A DNA stretch of 64,000 nucleotides, from the NCBI GenBank assembly GCA_002150815.3, contig NDFF03000013.1, positions 921,115-985,114 of the forward strand, given 5' to 3'. The DNA comes from Grammothele lineata. Taxonomy: Eukaryota > Basidiomycota > Agaricomycetes > Polyporales > Polyporaceae. Shown one piece after another: positions 1 through 11,071 of the stretch (position 1 is the first letter of the stretch; the number at the start of each line of letters is the position of its first letter). The notes below the pieces were generated by a model. That model had not been told where the DNA came from. It did no database searches and saw only the letters and a list, made by a program, of their open reading frames with translations. A program made the translations under genes and the position numbers.

Positions 1-536
1 TGCCGAATGTTTGGTGAATTGTAATCTACAATTCGCTGTTGATTCACGCATTGATCACCGCGTCGATTAGGTCGATAGCATTCGAAGAAGATGGTCACGG
101 CGACCCTCTTTCATTTGTTCCCGAGCGGCACTTATCTCAGTCAAAAAGTGAGGAATACCTTGACCCTGCTTCGTGGGCGTTTGGATTCGCACGTCGGTGA
201 GCAGATCTACCTTCCCTGTCAAACTTCAGTTCTCGTTATGACAAGGCTTTCTATAGTGTCTGCCCTGGGAAATATCTAGCGGAGAACTCTATTTTCATTC
301 TGGCTGCGACGATCTTGACCTCTTTCGACATCTATCCTCCCGAAAATGGGCAGCTGCGCACGGAGTTCACGAAAGGTCTCGTCAGGTGAGCTATGTCCAG
401 AATTAATTCGGCGCCCCGATGGGACTGATTGTTACATGATATCAGTTACCCGGAACCCTTCACATGCAAAATCATCCCTCGAAGCTCCTCTCGTGCTTCT
501 CAAATCACCTGGAAGTGTAACCTATCAAACCTATAG
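1..536 (+). CDS. Cytochrome P450, C-terminal part (5' end outside window)
   Basis: Heme-thiolate monooxygenase, cut by the window start. Three exon pieces join cleanly: the first ends at 196, the second is 257-385, the third 446-536 (TAG). The first piece carries the PERF-like 'DPLSFVPERHL' and then 'WAFGFAR'. Joining at 196/257 rebuilds the heme-binding loop AFGFARRVCPGKYLAENS with the invariant cysteine ligand. The I/L-helix stretch 'ILAATILTSFDI' follows, and the last exon gives the classic P450 ending YPEPFTCKIIPRSS. Both introns have GT/AG ends (gtgagc donors) and are about 60 nt. The family is that of fungal CYP enzymes in secondary metabolism with an 'O-methylsterigmatocystin oxidoreductase-like' tail (family name inferred). 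It sits convergent to a UbiA-type enzyme and near a methyltransferase and a reductase, which suggests a tailoring oxidation. The substrate cannot be read from the sequence. Confidence 0.85.
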
Positions 537-1025
537 CGGGAGCTAGCCTCTCTTAGGCAGAACTATACCGCGCAGTCCTGACGGGCGGATGATATCGAGT
601 TTCTGAACGGGTACTCAGATGTTCGACTAGCACGAAGAGAACGCCTTCGAGTGGTCTGCGGCTCGCGTTCATTGGACCGGGCTTTCTTTATATGACCGTA
701 GTGGATGTGCACTCCTGGCCCTGACTTGTAGGACGCCTCTTATGTGAGAGCTCCCAATGTGAAGGGCACTCTTCCGAGATGCCTGAGCGCCGAGTGAGCA
801 GGGCGAGTGACAGGGCAGGGAACCCTAATTTTCTGTACCCCTGGGAGACTAATCGTGATTACTACGGGTATTCGAACCGCTGATAGATTTCGATGGATGC
901 GACGAAACATTCGCGGTACGTAACAGCCGGCCCGCATGATGCTGTACTAGAGGAACGAAGTTCTTCCTTGTTCTGCATACAGAAGAAAAACCAGCCTGGC
1001 GCACCCACAGAACTTGGATTCGAAG
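537..1025. other. Intergenic gap between convergent P450 and UbiA genes
   Basis: About 490 bases between two facing stop codons. It should hold both 3' untranslated regions. No conserved coding motif, tRNA or repeat was recognised; the open frames here are short and unlike any known family. Confidence 0.5.
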
Positions 1026-2118
1026 TCACCAGGAAAATGCACCGAAGCGTTCACGTAAAGGCAGCATATGAGCGAAAGATAGCCATACCTATGGCTTCGA
1101 TGTTTAGAAGGCATCGTGATGATACGGCAGACAGTCCTTACGTTGAATAATACGTAGGAGAACTTATCCGCCTTCGGGGTCCTCAAAAAGAAGAACCGTA
1201 GGCCTACGAATGTGCCTAGCGCTAGGAAGCTCGCGCCGCACCTCGGCCCAACGCCCCAGAAGCCGCTGAGAAAAAGCGACCAGGATACCATGGCGCCCAA
1301 AGTCGTGGCTCTCGACACTTCAGGAGCGTATATGGGGAACGTAACGCGTCCTCGGCACCTATCGCCATCGACGTCGGAGAAATCCTGTGCCTGGATGGTG
1401 GTAAAGATGAGTGCGCCGCTGATGCAGATTGCGGTCGTCGCGATCGCATCCAACTTCGAAGACGCGCCTGGTGGACGTGAGCGCACTGATCAGTGTAGTA
1501 GGGGTACGAGATGAGGACGCACCGACGAGTATCGTTGAGCCTAGTTCAAGTGACGTATACCCTCCGATGTTACAGAAGTTCTTGCCAATCGGATGTTCGG
1601 ACCAGCCGAGCTCGTCGTATACGAGGGTCGTCAACACTATCCCCACAGAAGCCGGAAGGACAGAATCGCCAAAGACCGCGGGACTACACAGGCACAGAGC
1701 CACAGTGAGCCATCGTAGTGCCTTAGCTTGCGCTTGAGTGACACGACCGGCGGGAAGTGGTCGCCACGGCTTGTTGATCAGGTCCTCCTCGCGACTTCTC
1801 GCCTGGTTCGAGATATTGCACATGAGTTGGTGCAAGTATAGCCATGCCATGCCGGCAATGAAATGACGGAGAGAGTGCAGTGGAGCAGTTGCGCCGGCGA
1901 AAATAGTCTAGTAATTTGGTTAGTTAGAGCTATCTGTCTCTCAAAGTCGGACGTACGATCGGGAAGAAAACCGTCTTCATATCAGAGATGGTGAACAAGA
2001 AGATGGTTCGTGCTTGATAGACCAGGAAGCGAGTCACTGAGGAAGATACTTCAGTGAGAGAGTCAAGAGTGGGTGGTGAGAATGTTGTGATGAGCATCGA
2101 AGTTAGCAGGTTTGGCAA
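1026..2118 (-). CDS. UbiA-type membrane prenyltransferase / terpene cyclase
   Basis: Intramembrane UbiA-superfamily enzyme; members join an isoprenyl diphosphate to an acceptor or cyclise it. Four exons: 2118-1957, 1907-1523, 1467-1142, 1088-1026, giving 311 aa, the usual length. Introns have gtacgt, gtgcgt and gtaagg donors. The first Asp-rich site is NQARSREEDLINKPWRPLP (exon 2). The second is QAQDFSDVDGDRCRGR (exon 3), so both Mg-diphosphate motifs (NQxxxxEED and DxxDxxGD) are intact. Several hydrophobic segments fit the expected helical bundle. The end FNVWLSFAHMLP is typical of the fungal branch that is distinct from mitochondrial COQ2 and COX10. In basidiomycetes this branch includes EriG, the cyathane diterpene cyclase, and aromatic prenyltransferases (established knowledge). 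Which of the two reactions applies here is unknown. Neighbours suggest secondary metabolism. Confidence 0.88.
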
Positions 2119-3643
2119 GGATGTGATCTACCTCTTTATATTGAACAAGTCGCACGGGCGAACTGTCCCCATACTACTCTCAGCACGTCAGATAGTGCTT
2201 CAACCAAGCGGCGTTTCCAGAGCTGCAAGCTTCATATTCCACGGTCGATGAGCATCTCGCGCATCCTATCAGAAGGCGGATCCATTGAGTAGCCTCAAGC
2301 CATAGACATGGGCCATCCGTCCGAGTTTATGGAACAGTGGTCTAGCTATTTCCACGCTGGGGATTCAGCCTCAGTAGATGCAATGAAGACTTACCCCGTA
2401 ACGTCGGGACGACGGTTACGCACTCCTTCCGACTGGCGAGTAGAGTTGATGAGAATCGTCGCGCGCATCGATAAGGAAAATGTGCGAAAGGAGTGTTATG
2501 ATTTGTGTGCGCGTGTAGTCGCATTCTGGGCCAGATGAGAATGAAAACTGCCTCGCGGCAAGGCGTCTGTGCGATTGAGAACCTGGAGAATCCTGGAAGT
2601 GCCATTCAATAAGCTCCGACTTGATGAACTCTCTCGATAGTCCCAACGCTGCCGTCAATATCTAGTTCTAGAGCCTCGGCCTCTTCACAGTGGTGCCTAG
2701 ATCGCATGTCAACGGGAGTCGCTGATGAAAAACAGTCAAGAATTACTGTCAGCAAAATGGACCTGGAAATGCGAATCCAAACGTACCTATTTGGTGCTTT
2801 TACGATGCACTCTAATCGATAGTTCGATAATCGAGGCCCAGAGGTCGAAATTTACTCTTGACATTGCCGGCAGCCTTAACGGTCAGGTAAATACTAAACG
2901 TAGAAGCTGGACGCACTGCGCGGTTCTTCCACAGCTACTAAGTGGCATCATATTGTCTCACTTTACGTGGTAGGCTCCGCGGGGCACTAAGTCCGTAGAA
3001 AGCTTGGGCGATAGGCCTCGTAACTTGTTACAGTAGCTACGTTAAGTTCTCAGCTTGGCTGCCGACACTGAACCAACTAATACTAAAAGCTCACAGTGCT
3101 GAGTCATGCCGGCATTCCGCCTGGCGCCACCGCCCGCAGTGCCCCTCCCTGGGTCATTTGTTTGTGCCGTTGTCAGGACGGTTGCCGTCCCTCTTTCTTC
3201 ATCGGCGTGTACTGGTAGGCTGGCCCGACGGGGTTGAAACTTTGAAAGTTAACCGGTAACTGCCAGTGACGCCGGTCACCACATAAGAGCTCATGGAGAG
3301 CTGACATAAGCGGAGCGCTCACTCTTCACATTAGCGCTTCCGAGGCCAAGTTCGACCAAGTCACCGCTCAGGTCCATTGTTACTAGCGATCAACGTTACC
3401 CACAGCGCTCGCAGTACGTTTCTACGCCAGAACTCAATCTGATGGCTATGATCCATTGGAACCGAAGTGCCGCTGGCTTTCGCAGCGCTGCAGCCTAAGG
3501 GAAACTGCATCTTATGATCTTTTTAGCGCGATACCTCTTGTGGTAGCATACTTCACTAGCAGCTCCAAGCGTACCCCCCACTGGCATATAAGTCCCTCAT
3601 CGCAAGCCTTCCTGTCTGCTTCGTGGAGGTAATGTGTTAATGT
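2119..3643. other. Gap between UbiA and methyltransferase genes
   Basis: Shared upstream region of the divergent UbiA (-) and methyltransferase (+) genes. A 76-codon frame at 2308-2538 (+) and open stretches on the opposite strand around 2540-2700 look weakly helical and charged, but neither matches a family I know and neither has convincing splice partners. From about 2970 to 3640 I see no coding signal in any frame. Confidence 0.4.
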
Positions 3644-4883
3644 CATGTCGTCCTCTTATGAGACGTACACCTTCAAGGTGGGCCCCAGCCTTGTTCCGGT
3701 TATACTGATCTTGCAAATAATCTGAGTCTACTTATCTCTAGCCCGCGGATACGAGCACTGAGACGGCACGGTTCGTCAACAGAGGCTTACTGAACAACCC
3801 TCACACACGTATTCTCACCGGATCTGCGCCAGCCTCGATGACTTATACTCAGGTCTCATGGGATTCCTCAAGAATCGTATCGCTTTTGCTTCGTTGGAGT
3901 CTACATCCCCCGCTTCCATACTAGAGATTGGGTATGTCCCGTGAACGCCGATCTTTGAACCACGCTAATCCGTCCAGGTACGGGACTGGGGCTTGGTAGG
4001 GCCCGTATGTCTCGACCGGCTCTTAGTGAGATCTGACTTTTCTTAGGGCGAACGATGCCGCTATACAGTTTCCCGCTGCCCAGGTAGTCGCGATCGACCT
4101 CAACCGTCCTCCTGAAAAGTTTGTAGTCCCCATAATCATGCTCTTACTAGTGTACACTGATGTCTCTGTTTAAACAGAAGTTTTCCACCTAATGTGAAGT
4201 TCATGCAAGCGGACATCACTCAGCCTTTCCCATTTCCTGAAGAGAGCTTCGATGTCGTCCACGCTCGTTTGGTCCTCGTGCATGTACGTCTACTATTACG
4301 GCTACCGGTGATATTTTGTTGTTCTCAACCAGTCTAAATGCAGATATCTGATGGCGAACACGCTCTTCGCCGCATTGTGAAACTCGTAAAGCCTGGCGGG
4401 TGGTTGCTTGTCGAAGAGCCAGACATGGAGGGCATGACAGATGGGGAGAAACCCCTTGGCCCGGGCATGACCACATTCATTCAAACTTGGCTACGACTAG
4501 TGCGAGCTCGTGGAGTCAACCCCGCGTTGGGCCGTGAGCTAGAGCGTATCATTACATCGACTGGCGTCTTCAGTGACGTGAATGTGAAAAAAGTCGTCAT
4601 CCCTGTATCAGGAAAATGCGACGGCGAGTCCTGCCTTTCTGTAGTATTGCTCATGCCACTATGTTGCTAATGGATGAGTCGATCTTCAGACCCAGCGTTG
4701 AACAACTTGGGAGAACGTTGGAGGAAGACCATGGAGCACGTTGCTTGTGACCTGCCCGCCCGATTTGCTGACCTTGGGATTACCGGAGAAGTTGTCGAGA
4801 ACCATCTTTCTGAATTGCGAGACCCTATCCGAAACATAACGGCAGATATGTATTTCTCTTGGTCGCGCAGAGGTTATGACTGA
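3644..4883 (+). CDS. SAM-dependent methyltransferase (class I, Methyltransf_25/LaeA-like fold)
   Basis: Transfers methyl from S-adenosylmethionine to a small molecule, probably cytosolic. Spliced gene. The exon ending at 3931 carries SGLMGFLKNR then ILEIG. Joining through a tiny exon (3978 on) gives the SAM motif I ILEIGYGTGAWANDAA, followed by AAQVVAIDLNRPPE (acidic end of strand 2), FMQADITQPFPFPEESFDVVHARL (positions about 4190-4270; motif IV region), LRRIVKLVKPGGWLLVEEPD, and a C-terminal exon ending at a TGA (4881-4883). The start is the weakest part: ATG at 3644 opens a short plausible exon, but an in-frame stop upstream of the 3770-3930 exon means another intron or another start is possible. 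It lies between a UbiA enzyme and a reductase, so O-methylation of a terpenoid or aromatic product is a reasonable inference. Confidence 0.8.
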
Positions 4884-5200
4884 AACTACACAATGATAAG
4901 TGCTCTTTTCGCAACTTGACTTCCGCGCTTTGCGCCTTCGAAACGTAATCAGTGAACCAGCTTGATCCTGCCTGGGTGAAAACAAATGCTATATCCATTC
5001 ATTAAACCTTCCGGTCCATCGCGCACTAGTAGTAGAAACACCGTGCGCGAAACTGTGAGGATAGAAAAGCCGCGACTAAACCGATCCCAAGGCTCTAGGT
5101 GTGGATGCGGAGCGCCGTTCACGGATAACGATGGCCCTGAATCTCATACCTATGGGAACGTAGTGAACATGGAGGTGCGTAATGCAGGTAAAGACGAGCC
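4884..5200. other. Short convergent gap
   Basis: About 315 bases between the facing stops of the methyltransferase (+) and the aldo-keto reductase (-). Nothing recognised. Confidence 0.4.
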
Positions 5201-6635
5201 TTACAGTTCCTCCAGATACTTGATCTCCTCCTTGGTTAGCGTCTTATCCGTAATTATGTTATCCTGGAGTCGCAAGGGCTGTGTGCAGTACGTGGTCAAC
5301 ATTCAGCGTTCAACTAAGACGACCACCCCAGTTGCGCCTAAAGCCAGTCCCTACGCACTGTATTCGCGCCGACTATCGGGCTCGTCGCCTTCGCCGCTAC
5401 CCACGCAAGTGCTACTTGACACATAGCCCAGTTCTTCTTCTTCGCGAGCTCCTCCACCCGCCTAATGATCTGCTTGTCCGACTCGCGTCGAGGCTTCTCA
5501 AAGAACGACCCGGCGATAATCTTCGTACGCGCTGTCTCTGCTCCGACTGGACGGGCTAAGTGGCCGTCCATCAGCGGAGAGTACGCAAGGACGCCGATTC
5601 CCTTGAAGTTGCAGTAATCGATCATTTCCATTTCCTGAAAAGGAGCCACCGATCGCGCCAGTTGTCAGAAGGAGTGGCAGACGGGAGAGGAGACGGACGC
5701 ACCTCAGGGCGGTACAGGAGCGAGTACTCGATCTGGACGCTCACAAACGTCGTCCAGTGGTTCACCTCCGCGACACGATTCATCTCCGCGACCTTCCACG
5801 CCCGCATGTTGCACGCCCCAAGGTACCGCACCTTGCCCATCGTTACAAGGTCATGCAGCGCCTTCATTGTCTCTGTGATTGGTGTAGTCGGGTCGAAGAT
5901 ATGCACCTGGAGAAGGTCGATGTATGACGTCTGGAGACGGGCGAGGGACGCATCGACCTGGTTAAAGAGAGCGCCGCGGGAAAGGCCACCCTGGTTTACA
6001 TATTCGCGGGTGCTGCCGAGCGGAGGATTGAGCATGGTCTGGGTGGCGGGATCGTCTGCCACAAGGAAGCCGGCCTTGGTCAAGAGGACGATCTTCTCGC
6101 GGGGAATCGAGTACTACGAAAGGCGTCGGATGTCAGCAGTGTGTTATTCGTGCATTGTATTAGGGAATAGACCTTGTTCATGAATGCAGCAATAACCTTC
6201 TCTGATTCTCCGTTAGAGTAGGTATTGGCCGTATCGATGGTGTTGATGCCGAGATCCCAGGCAGCCTTGAGGAGGGGAAGAGCCTGGGGGGGGGATCTTG
6301 AATATCCGGCTATGGGCAATATGCGGAGTACTGACTTTGTCTTCCGTGAGGCCCCAACGCTATTCGGAGACGACATGTTTGATGGCACCGAGCGAGTGGC
6401 GAAGCAACGCGGTAACGTGCGGAAAAGTACATGCCAGTCAGAATGCGAGAAGTGGGGAGTAGAGAAGAATGGCGGAGACCGACAATCCATTGATCGTTCC
6501 CGACTGTCATCCCGCCAAACTAAAGCGCAGAAACGCGCGGTGAGCGTGGGTGCACGAGTAGTCGAAGTCCGGTTCACTCACAACGGGAACTGAGATGCGA
6601 AGTCCAGAACTGCCGAGCTGGCGGTATTCTGCCAT
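5201..6635 (-). CDS. Aldo-keto reductase, aryl-alcohol dehydrogenase (AAD) type
   Basis: NADPH-dependent reductase of aldehydes or ketones, TIM-barrel AKR fold. It starts [18 protein letters not shown] at 6635. A short exon RWGLTEDK joins (gtcagt donor, acceptor in a C9 tract near 6286-6294) to [19 protein letters not shown], then [10 protein letters not shown]. Further exons give LTKAGF (catalytic Lys), [13 protein letters not shown] (catalytic His), [27 protein letters not shown], and [18 protein letters not shown]. With Asp and Tyr in DTANTYS the catalytic tetrad is complete. A last exon, [12 protein letters not shown], ends at TAA (5201-5203), so the gene runs past the apparent stop near 5338, which lies in an intron. 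Joining between the first exon and RWGL is unresolved: a TAG precedes RWGL in frame and fits an intron acceptor. It probably acts in the same pathway as the flanking methyltransferase and UbiA enzyme. Confidence 0.87.
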
Positions 6636-8624
6636 GATGGGCTCACGGGCGGGATGTAATGCTTTGAGAATCAGACGTGAATGCCTATAGTAATGTGTGT
6701 CTGGCAGATACAGTCGGGATGGAACTTGGGCTGCGTGGATCTGAACCACAGGCTAAGTAATCTCCAGAGAGGGGACAACCTGAAAATCCGGGTGAACACA
6801 AGTTTGCGCTTGGAAGAAGCCGCGCTCGTTCGACCGCCAGTATTGTTGCCGGGAAGCGGAATGAGGTTCGCGGGCGAGACGCACGGCATGCACCAGAAGC
6901 GGCGTTCGCTGGCAGACGAGCGTGATGTGTGGACAAATGGATACATATCCGTCTCAACGATCATATTCTGTGTGTGCTATAGAATGCGTCGGCGGTCTTG
7001 AGAAGGCGCAGATTGATGCAGGCCAGAACCTCTTGGTACGACTTGGGTATGATGATCAACGTGCCCGTCGACCACGGATGAGGGGCGCTCGTGCCGCCTA
7101 CTCGGAGTCGGCGGGGTCGGAGCAAGGCTCCCCTACGAAGCGTGGGTAACTTCAGTGTACTTTTTGCAAGACTTTTTGATGGCTTGTCCCATATTCAGTC
7201 CCTCGATGTGGATACCTACAAAATGGTATGTATCAGCGGGGGAGTAACTCTACGATACCTACGGAGGATCTGGATGGAGGCCGAACCAGTTCTTTACCAT
7301 TTGCGTTGGGCGCGAAGGAGCAGTGCTACCGCCCCATATATGTCTACAGATTGGACTCTTGGTTTGTTGAGGAGTTTGTCTTCAGGTATTCCGCTATCCC
7401 TACACTATTTAAGTTGGGTTCGCAAGTTGTCTGACCAAGCTGTATACATGAGTTACTGTCGGTACAGAGTCCACGAAGAACAAGGAGAGTAAACGTACCA
7501 GACACCCCAACTCACGAGCGGCTCCCAATTTCAAAATTACGTACCATGTATGTGTTCTTCATTGGACGCCGCAAAAGTGGGCATGGTGCTCCTGCAACGT
7601 AATTCAATGCTTCTCAGGCACGCCGCGGCTCACGTTGAAGTTAGTCTGAAAGCAGCCACGGCGTGTGCGTGAATTGAGACTGGTGCGTGCGCCGATAGCG
7701 GAAGATTTCGGGTGAATAGTCCTGTTGAACTCTGCGTGTACCCTCCATCTTTTCTCAGAGCCTGGTTCGCGGATATCTGATCCACTCGATGGGCGTGATA
7801 TGACGCGCGCGCCGGGAGTCGGGACCCACAGACACACTCGCCATCTAGCAGCGCGTTTCAACTGCGCCCGAACCGAGGCCTCACCCTGCCGGTAGATAGT
7901 ATCCACCAGAGATCGTACCTATTGTAGACCAAACATGCAACCACGAGTCAGTGGAATTCCGCACAATGCTATATCATCGAGCTTGAGAGAAGCATCAGCA
8001 CTTACCGAGTCGCACGTGTGAGCACTTGCCCATGCCCTGTGTGAGCCGAGTCCTCCAAGTCCACATACTCACAATTGGCCCTTGGATATCCTTACTATGC
8101 ACAAGAGACACGTCGCTTCGCTTGGAACGTTGTGTCTAGTGTTGGGACACTGAGCGTTTGATTACCCTATATTACCATCTTCTCGCGCAGTTTGGTGGGT
8201 GCGCAGCATTGCAGCGACGTTAAACGCAAAGCTTGCCTCAAGAGTCCAACTCGGGTAACGTCTAGCAGAAGGTCAAGAAAGGCTGGAGTTTCAGAGTCAC
8301 TGCGCGAGCGGGGGACCCTGCGCTGGGGAGTCGCGACTCGCGAGGCTACGGCACTTAAGAGACGCTCGTGCCAAATAGAGACAAACGAAGTCCTGCGAAA
8401 AATTAAACTGTTCAGTCGGCCATCATTAATTAAGTATTCTCTGCTACTGATTCACAGGTAGAGCGTGCATCGCTATATGCGTGAGGTGAAGGCTATAATG
8501 ATACATAGCAATAGTGTACACTGTGCTGCACTCTGCACAAATCCAAGAATACTCGTACATATCGACAAAATCAGATGGGGAGTTGAACTGACGATTGCAA
8601 CGGCAGGTTCAATGGTAACCCTGC
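6636..8624. other. Two-kilobase gap with unresolved open frames
   Basis: No gene could be assigned. On the minus strand near 6970-7080 a short stretch reads like real protein (LIIIPKSYQEVLACINLRLL) but has no start, clear splice partner or known family. It could be a decayed exon of a lost cluster gene. A plus-strand frame at 7228-7434 is likewise unassigned. From 7500 to 8600 nothing is recognisable. Confidence 0.35.
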
Positions 8625-9825
8625 TTATTGCATAGCGTCGAGGAAAAGCTTCAATGCGAGCTCGGGCTCCGCAAGATGAACCTGAAGGGGAGATGGATGA
8701 GCTCAGAGTCACCGTGTGGTTCATTTTGCCCACGTACGAAGTGATTAATACCGGGAATCATCTTGAAGTCGATGTGACTGCCGCCACGGGCCTCGTCGTC
8801 CTCTTGCATTTTCCAGAAAGCAGGTATAGCGAAGGGGGGTGAAGCGTCTCCGGCAAGCATCGTGATTTTCGCATGAGGAATCATCTCTCGGATCTGCTTG
8901 CTGTAGCAAGCCTTCTTGTAACTTGCGTTAATCGAAGATGCGGAATGAACCATGAAGTCCATGTCCGAATTCATCGCCGGTGGTTCGTATATAATACGAT
9001 CCACATCCTCTTCCGACATACCATAGATAGAGGGCGCGCGGGAAGACGTGGGGACGAGGAACGAGAGAACGTTGGTATCGCGCTTGCTGAGGTCTCCGTG
9101 CTTGAAATAAGACGTGATCCAGTGGTTGAAGAATGCGACGCGGCGGTCCTCGGGTATAGTATCGTCCGTGAGCGGACTCCACAATCCTTCAACTAAAGGT
9201 GTCCCGACGGCGACTGTTGGGGGTTCTGCACCGCGGGTTCTGTTATCAACATTATGGCATCTTACAGTGTGTGGAGAAAAAGCGTACCGTAAAGAATGAG
9301 TGCTCTAAAATGGCTTTTCCACAACGTTCGAGAAGACGAAGGGATAGCGTCCAGGTGAGCCACGGCAGAGATGGCGAAGGCGTTACCCAGAGACCACCCC
9401 AAAAGCGCAAACCCGCCGGATACGCCATCGATGGGGTGGATAGTATTCCTCTCAGCAAAACGTTCAATGAACGTAGACACTTCGACACCTCTTGCCCGGA
9501 GAAATGCGACCTTCTCCGCTTCGGAGCCGGACTTCAAAGCTTCCTTCTCCTCATCGGACAGAGGAGTTGATCCCGGATAGTCGCGGCGGTTTATAGCGAC
9601 AATGCGGACGCCGAATAATGCGGACAGAGCCATGACCTTCTCAAAGATGACTGCGTGAGACGAAGATGAGACATGCCGTATGTCAAAGCAGGGTAAGACA
9701 TTACCATTGGTGAAGACAGTACCGTGAATAGCAAATATAGTGATGTAGGTTGTCCCAACGAGGGGAACACCACTGTCGATGTAAGCGAGTTTTGTGCCTT
9801 TACTGTCGACAACGATAGAATCCAT
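8625..9825 (-). CDS. Alpha/beta-hydrolase fold protein
   Basis: Probable serine hydrolase or esterase. It starts MDSIVVDSKGTKLAYIDSG at 9825. Then come FAIHGTVF (oxyanion-hole HG), VRIVAINRRDYPGSTPLS, and the nucleophile elbow LLGWSLGNAFA with Ser in GxSxG. An intron with acceptor near 9225 gives LILYEPPTVAVGTPLVEG. The acid residue is likely in ITMLAGDASPPF. The catalytic His is in GINHF, split by an intron from the last exon VHLAEPELALKLFLDAMQ, ending in TAA at 8625-8627. The architecture matches a common basidiomycete family of AB_hydrolase_1 proteins of about 320-330 aa with no assigned substrate. It is the last recognisable metabolic gene of the left-hand group and is on the same strand as the reductase. 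A role in ester or lactone handling is inference only. Confidence 0.87.
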
Positions 9826-11071
9826 TGTGCAGGAGTGGGACCGGTTTATAGACAGTAACACGAGATGGGGATGAGAGTTCCGGCATCTTGGATTATTGGG
9901 GCATTCTTATACTGGCTGCGTTGCTGTTGGCGATGACGAAAGCCGCACGTTTAACTTTCTTAACTAGGACGTGTCATTGAGGAACCGCATGCTGGCTTGC
10001 CGCTGAGGCTGTAACTTCATGAAGGCTCTACTACTAGCCTATTGTTCCGTTTCCGAAACGTCCAGGTAGGTACTGGCTCCCGGTGTGCCCGAAAGATGAA
10101 GCGTTTGGCAGTCTTGTAGCGATTGCGCTCGAGACAAACTGGCCGCTACCGAACAACTTTTGAACTTAGCGTGGCGCCCGGATCCGGGGCGAGCCTGTGG
10201 CGCTTCGGCGCTTCCACGGTGGCGTCAGCCTGAGGTCCGATCCCTCATACCACATGTTTGAGGAATCCTCAGCCTCAGCGCATAGCATTACTAGTAGCAG
10301 GACTGGTATCCTATGCAGACACGACTTGCGAGGCCATTCCCACAAGCCCGTAGCGGATCTGATGCCTGCATCTGACGTTTGACGTCCTAGTCGCTAACTT
10401 TAAGTACGTCCAATGCTTTCACGCAGCGACGAGGAGTCACCCAGACTCGATCCCCGCAGGTTTTCGAGTCCGACGCTACTGGCAACACTGCCCCAGAGTT
10501 GACACGTCGATGCAAACATCCTCATAGAACAGCCTAAGAAGACGTCTCCCTGAGGACTCTTTCTGAAGGATTCATGTGGCTGTCCATGCGAGGCCGACTA
10601 TAGCAGGTACATTCTCCGCAGGACCGCTGGACGCTCGTGGTCAAGGATTGTGTACACTCGCTGCATTCCTGCCAGGGCTGCTCCTTCGCGCAAGAGCATC
10701 AGAGCAGTGGACGTTGAAATGAAGCGTTACCCAGGCAAGGGCCGCGAAACATTCTGTAGGGCCTACAGTCCGCTCTCCGAGTTACCGTAGCCTATGAGTA
10801 TGTAAGTATGAGGGGTCAGCGGTAGTCCAGTTGAGGGTTAGAAGGACACATGAATTCTGTTGTACGGATACAGTGTGCGATGCTAGCAGAAGCTTAGGGC
10901 GACAGATCGTACGCAGCAGAGCTAGACGTGCTGCGTAGATAAATACGAATACCGGGAAGGTTCGCAGAGAACCTACTAGTTTTACAACTCGAGTCATCAT
11001 CGTCGAAGAAGGCATGTGCATGTAGCACCACGAACAGCGACGCGATTCCATGAAAAGCGCGACCACCGCCC
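9826..11071. other. Gap, no gene recognised
   Basis: About 1.25 kb between the hydrolase start and the 3' end of the PIL1-like gene, both on the minus strand. It should contain the hydrolase promoter and the PIL1 3' untranslated region. No frame shows a conserved motif, and the sequence between about 10,000 and 10,780 has frequent stops in all frames. Confidence 0.45.

Noticed and set aside
840..895. TTCGAAC-like string that could suggest a tRNA T-loop on the minus strand
   Set aside because: The bases flanking the loop do not form a T-stem and there is no acceptor or D arm at the right distance.
2308..2538. 76-codon plus-strand frame with a helical-looking translation
   Set aside because: No homologue or splice partner recognised, and the opposite strand has equally plausible short open stretches; not enough to call a gene.
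4950..4980. Bases resembling the 5' end of 18S rRNA ('gcttgatcctgcctgg')
   Set aside because: The similarity is limited to about 16 bases and the following sequence is unrelated to rRNA.
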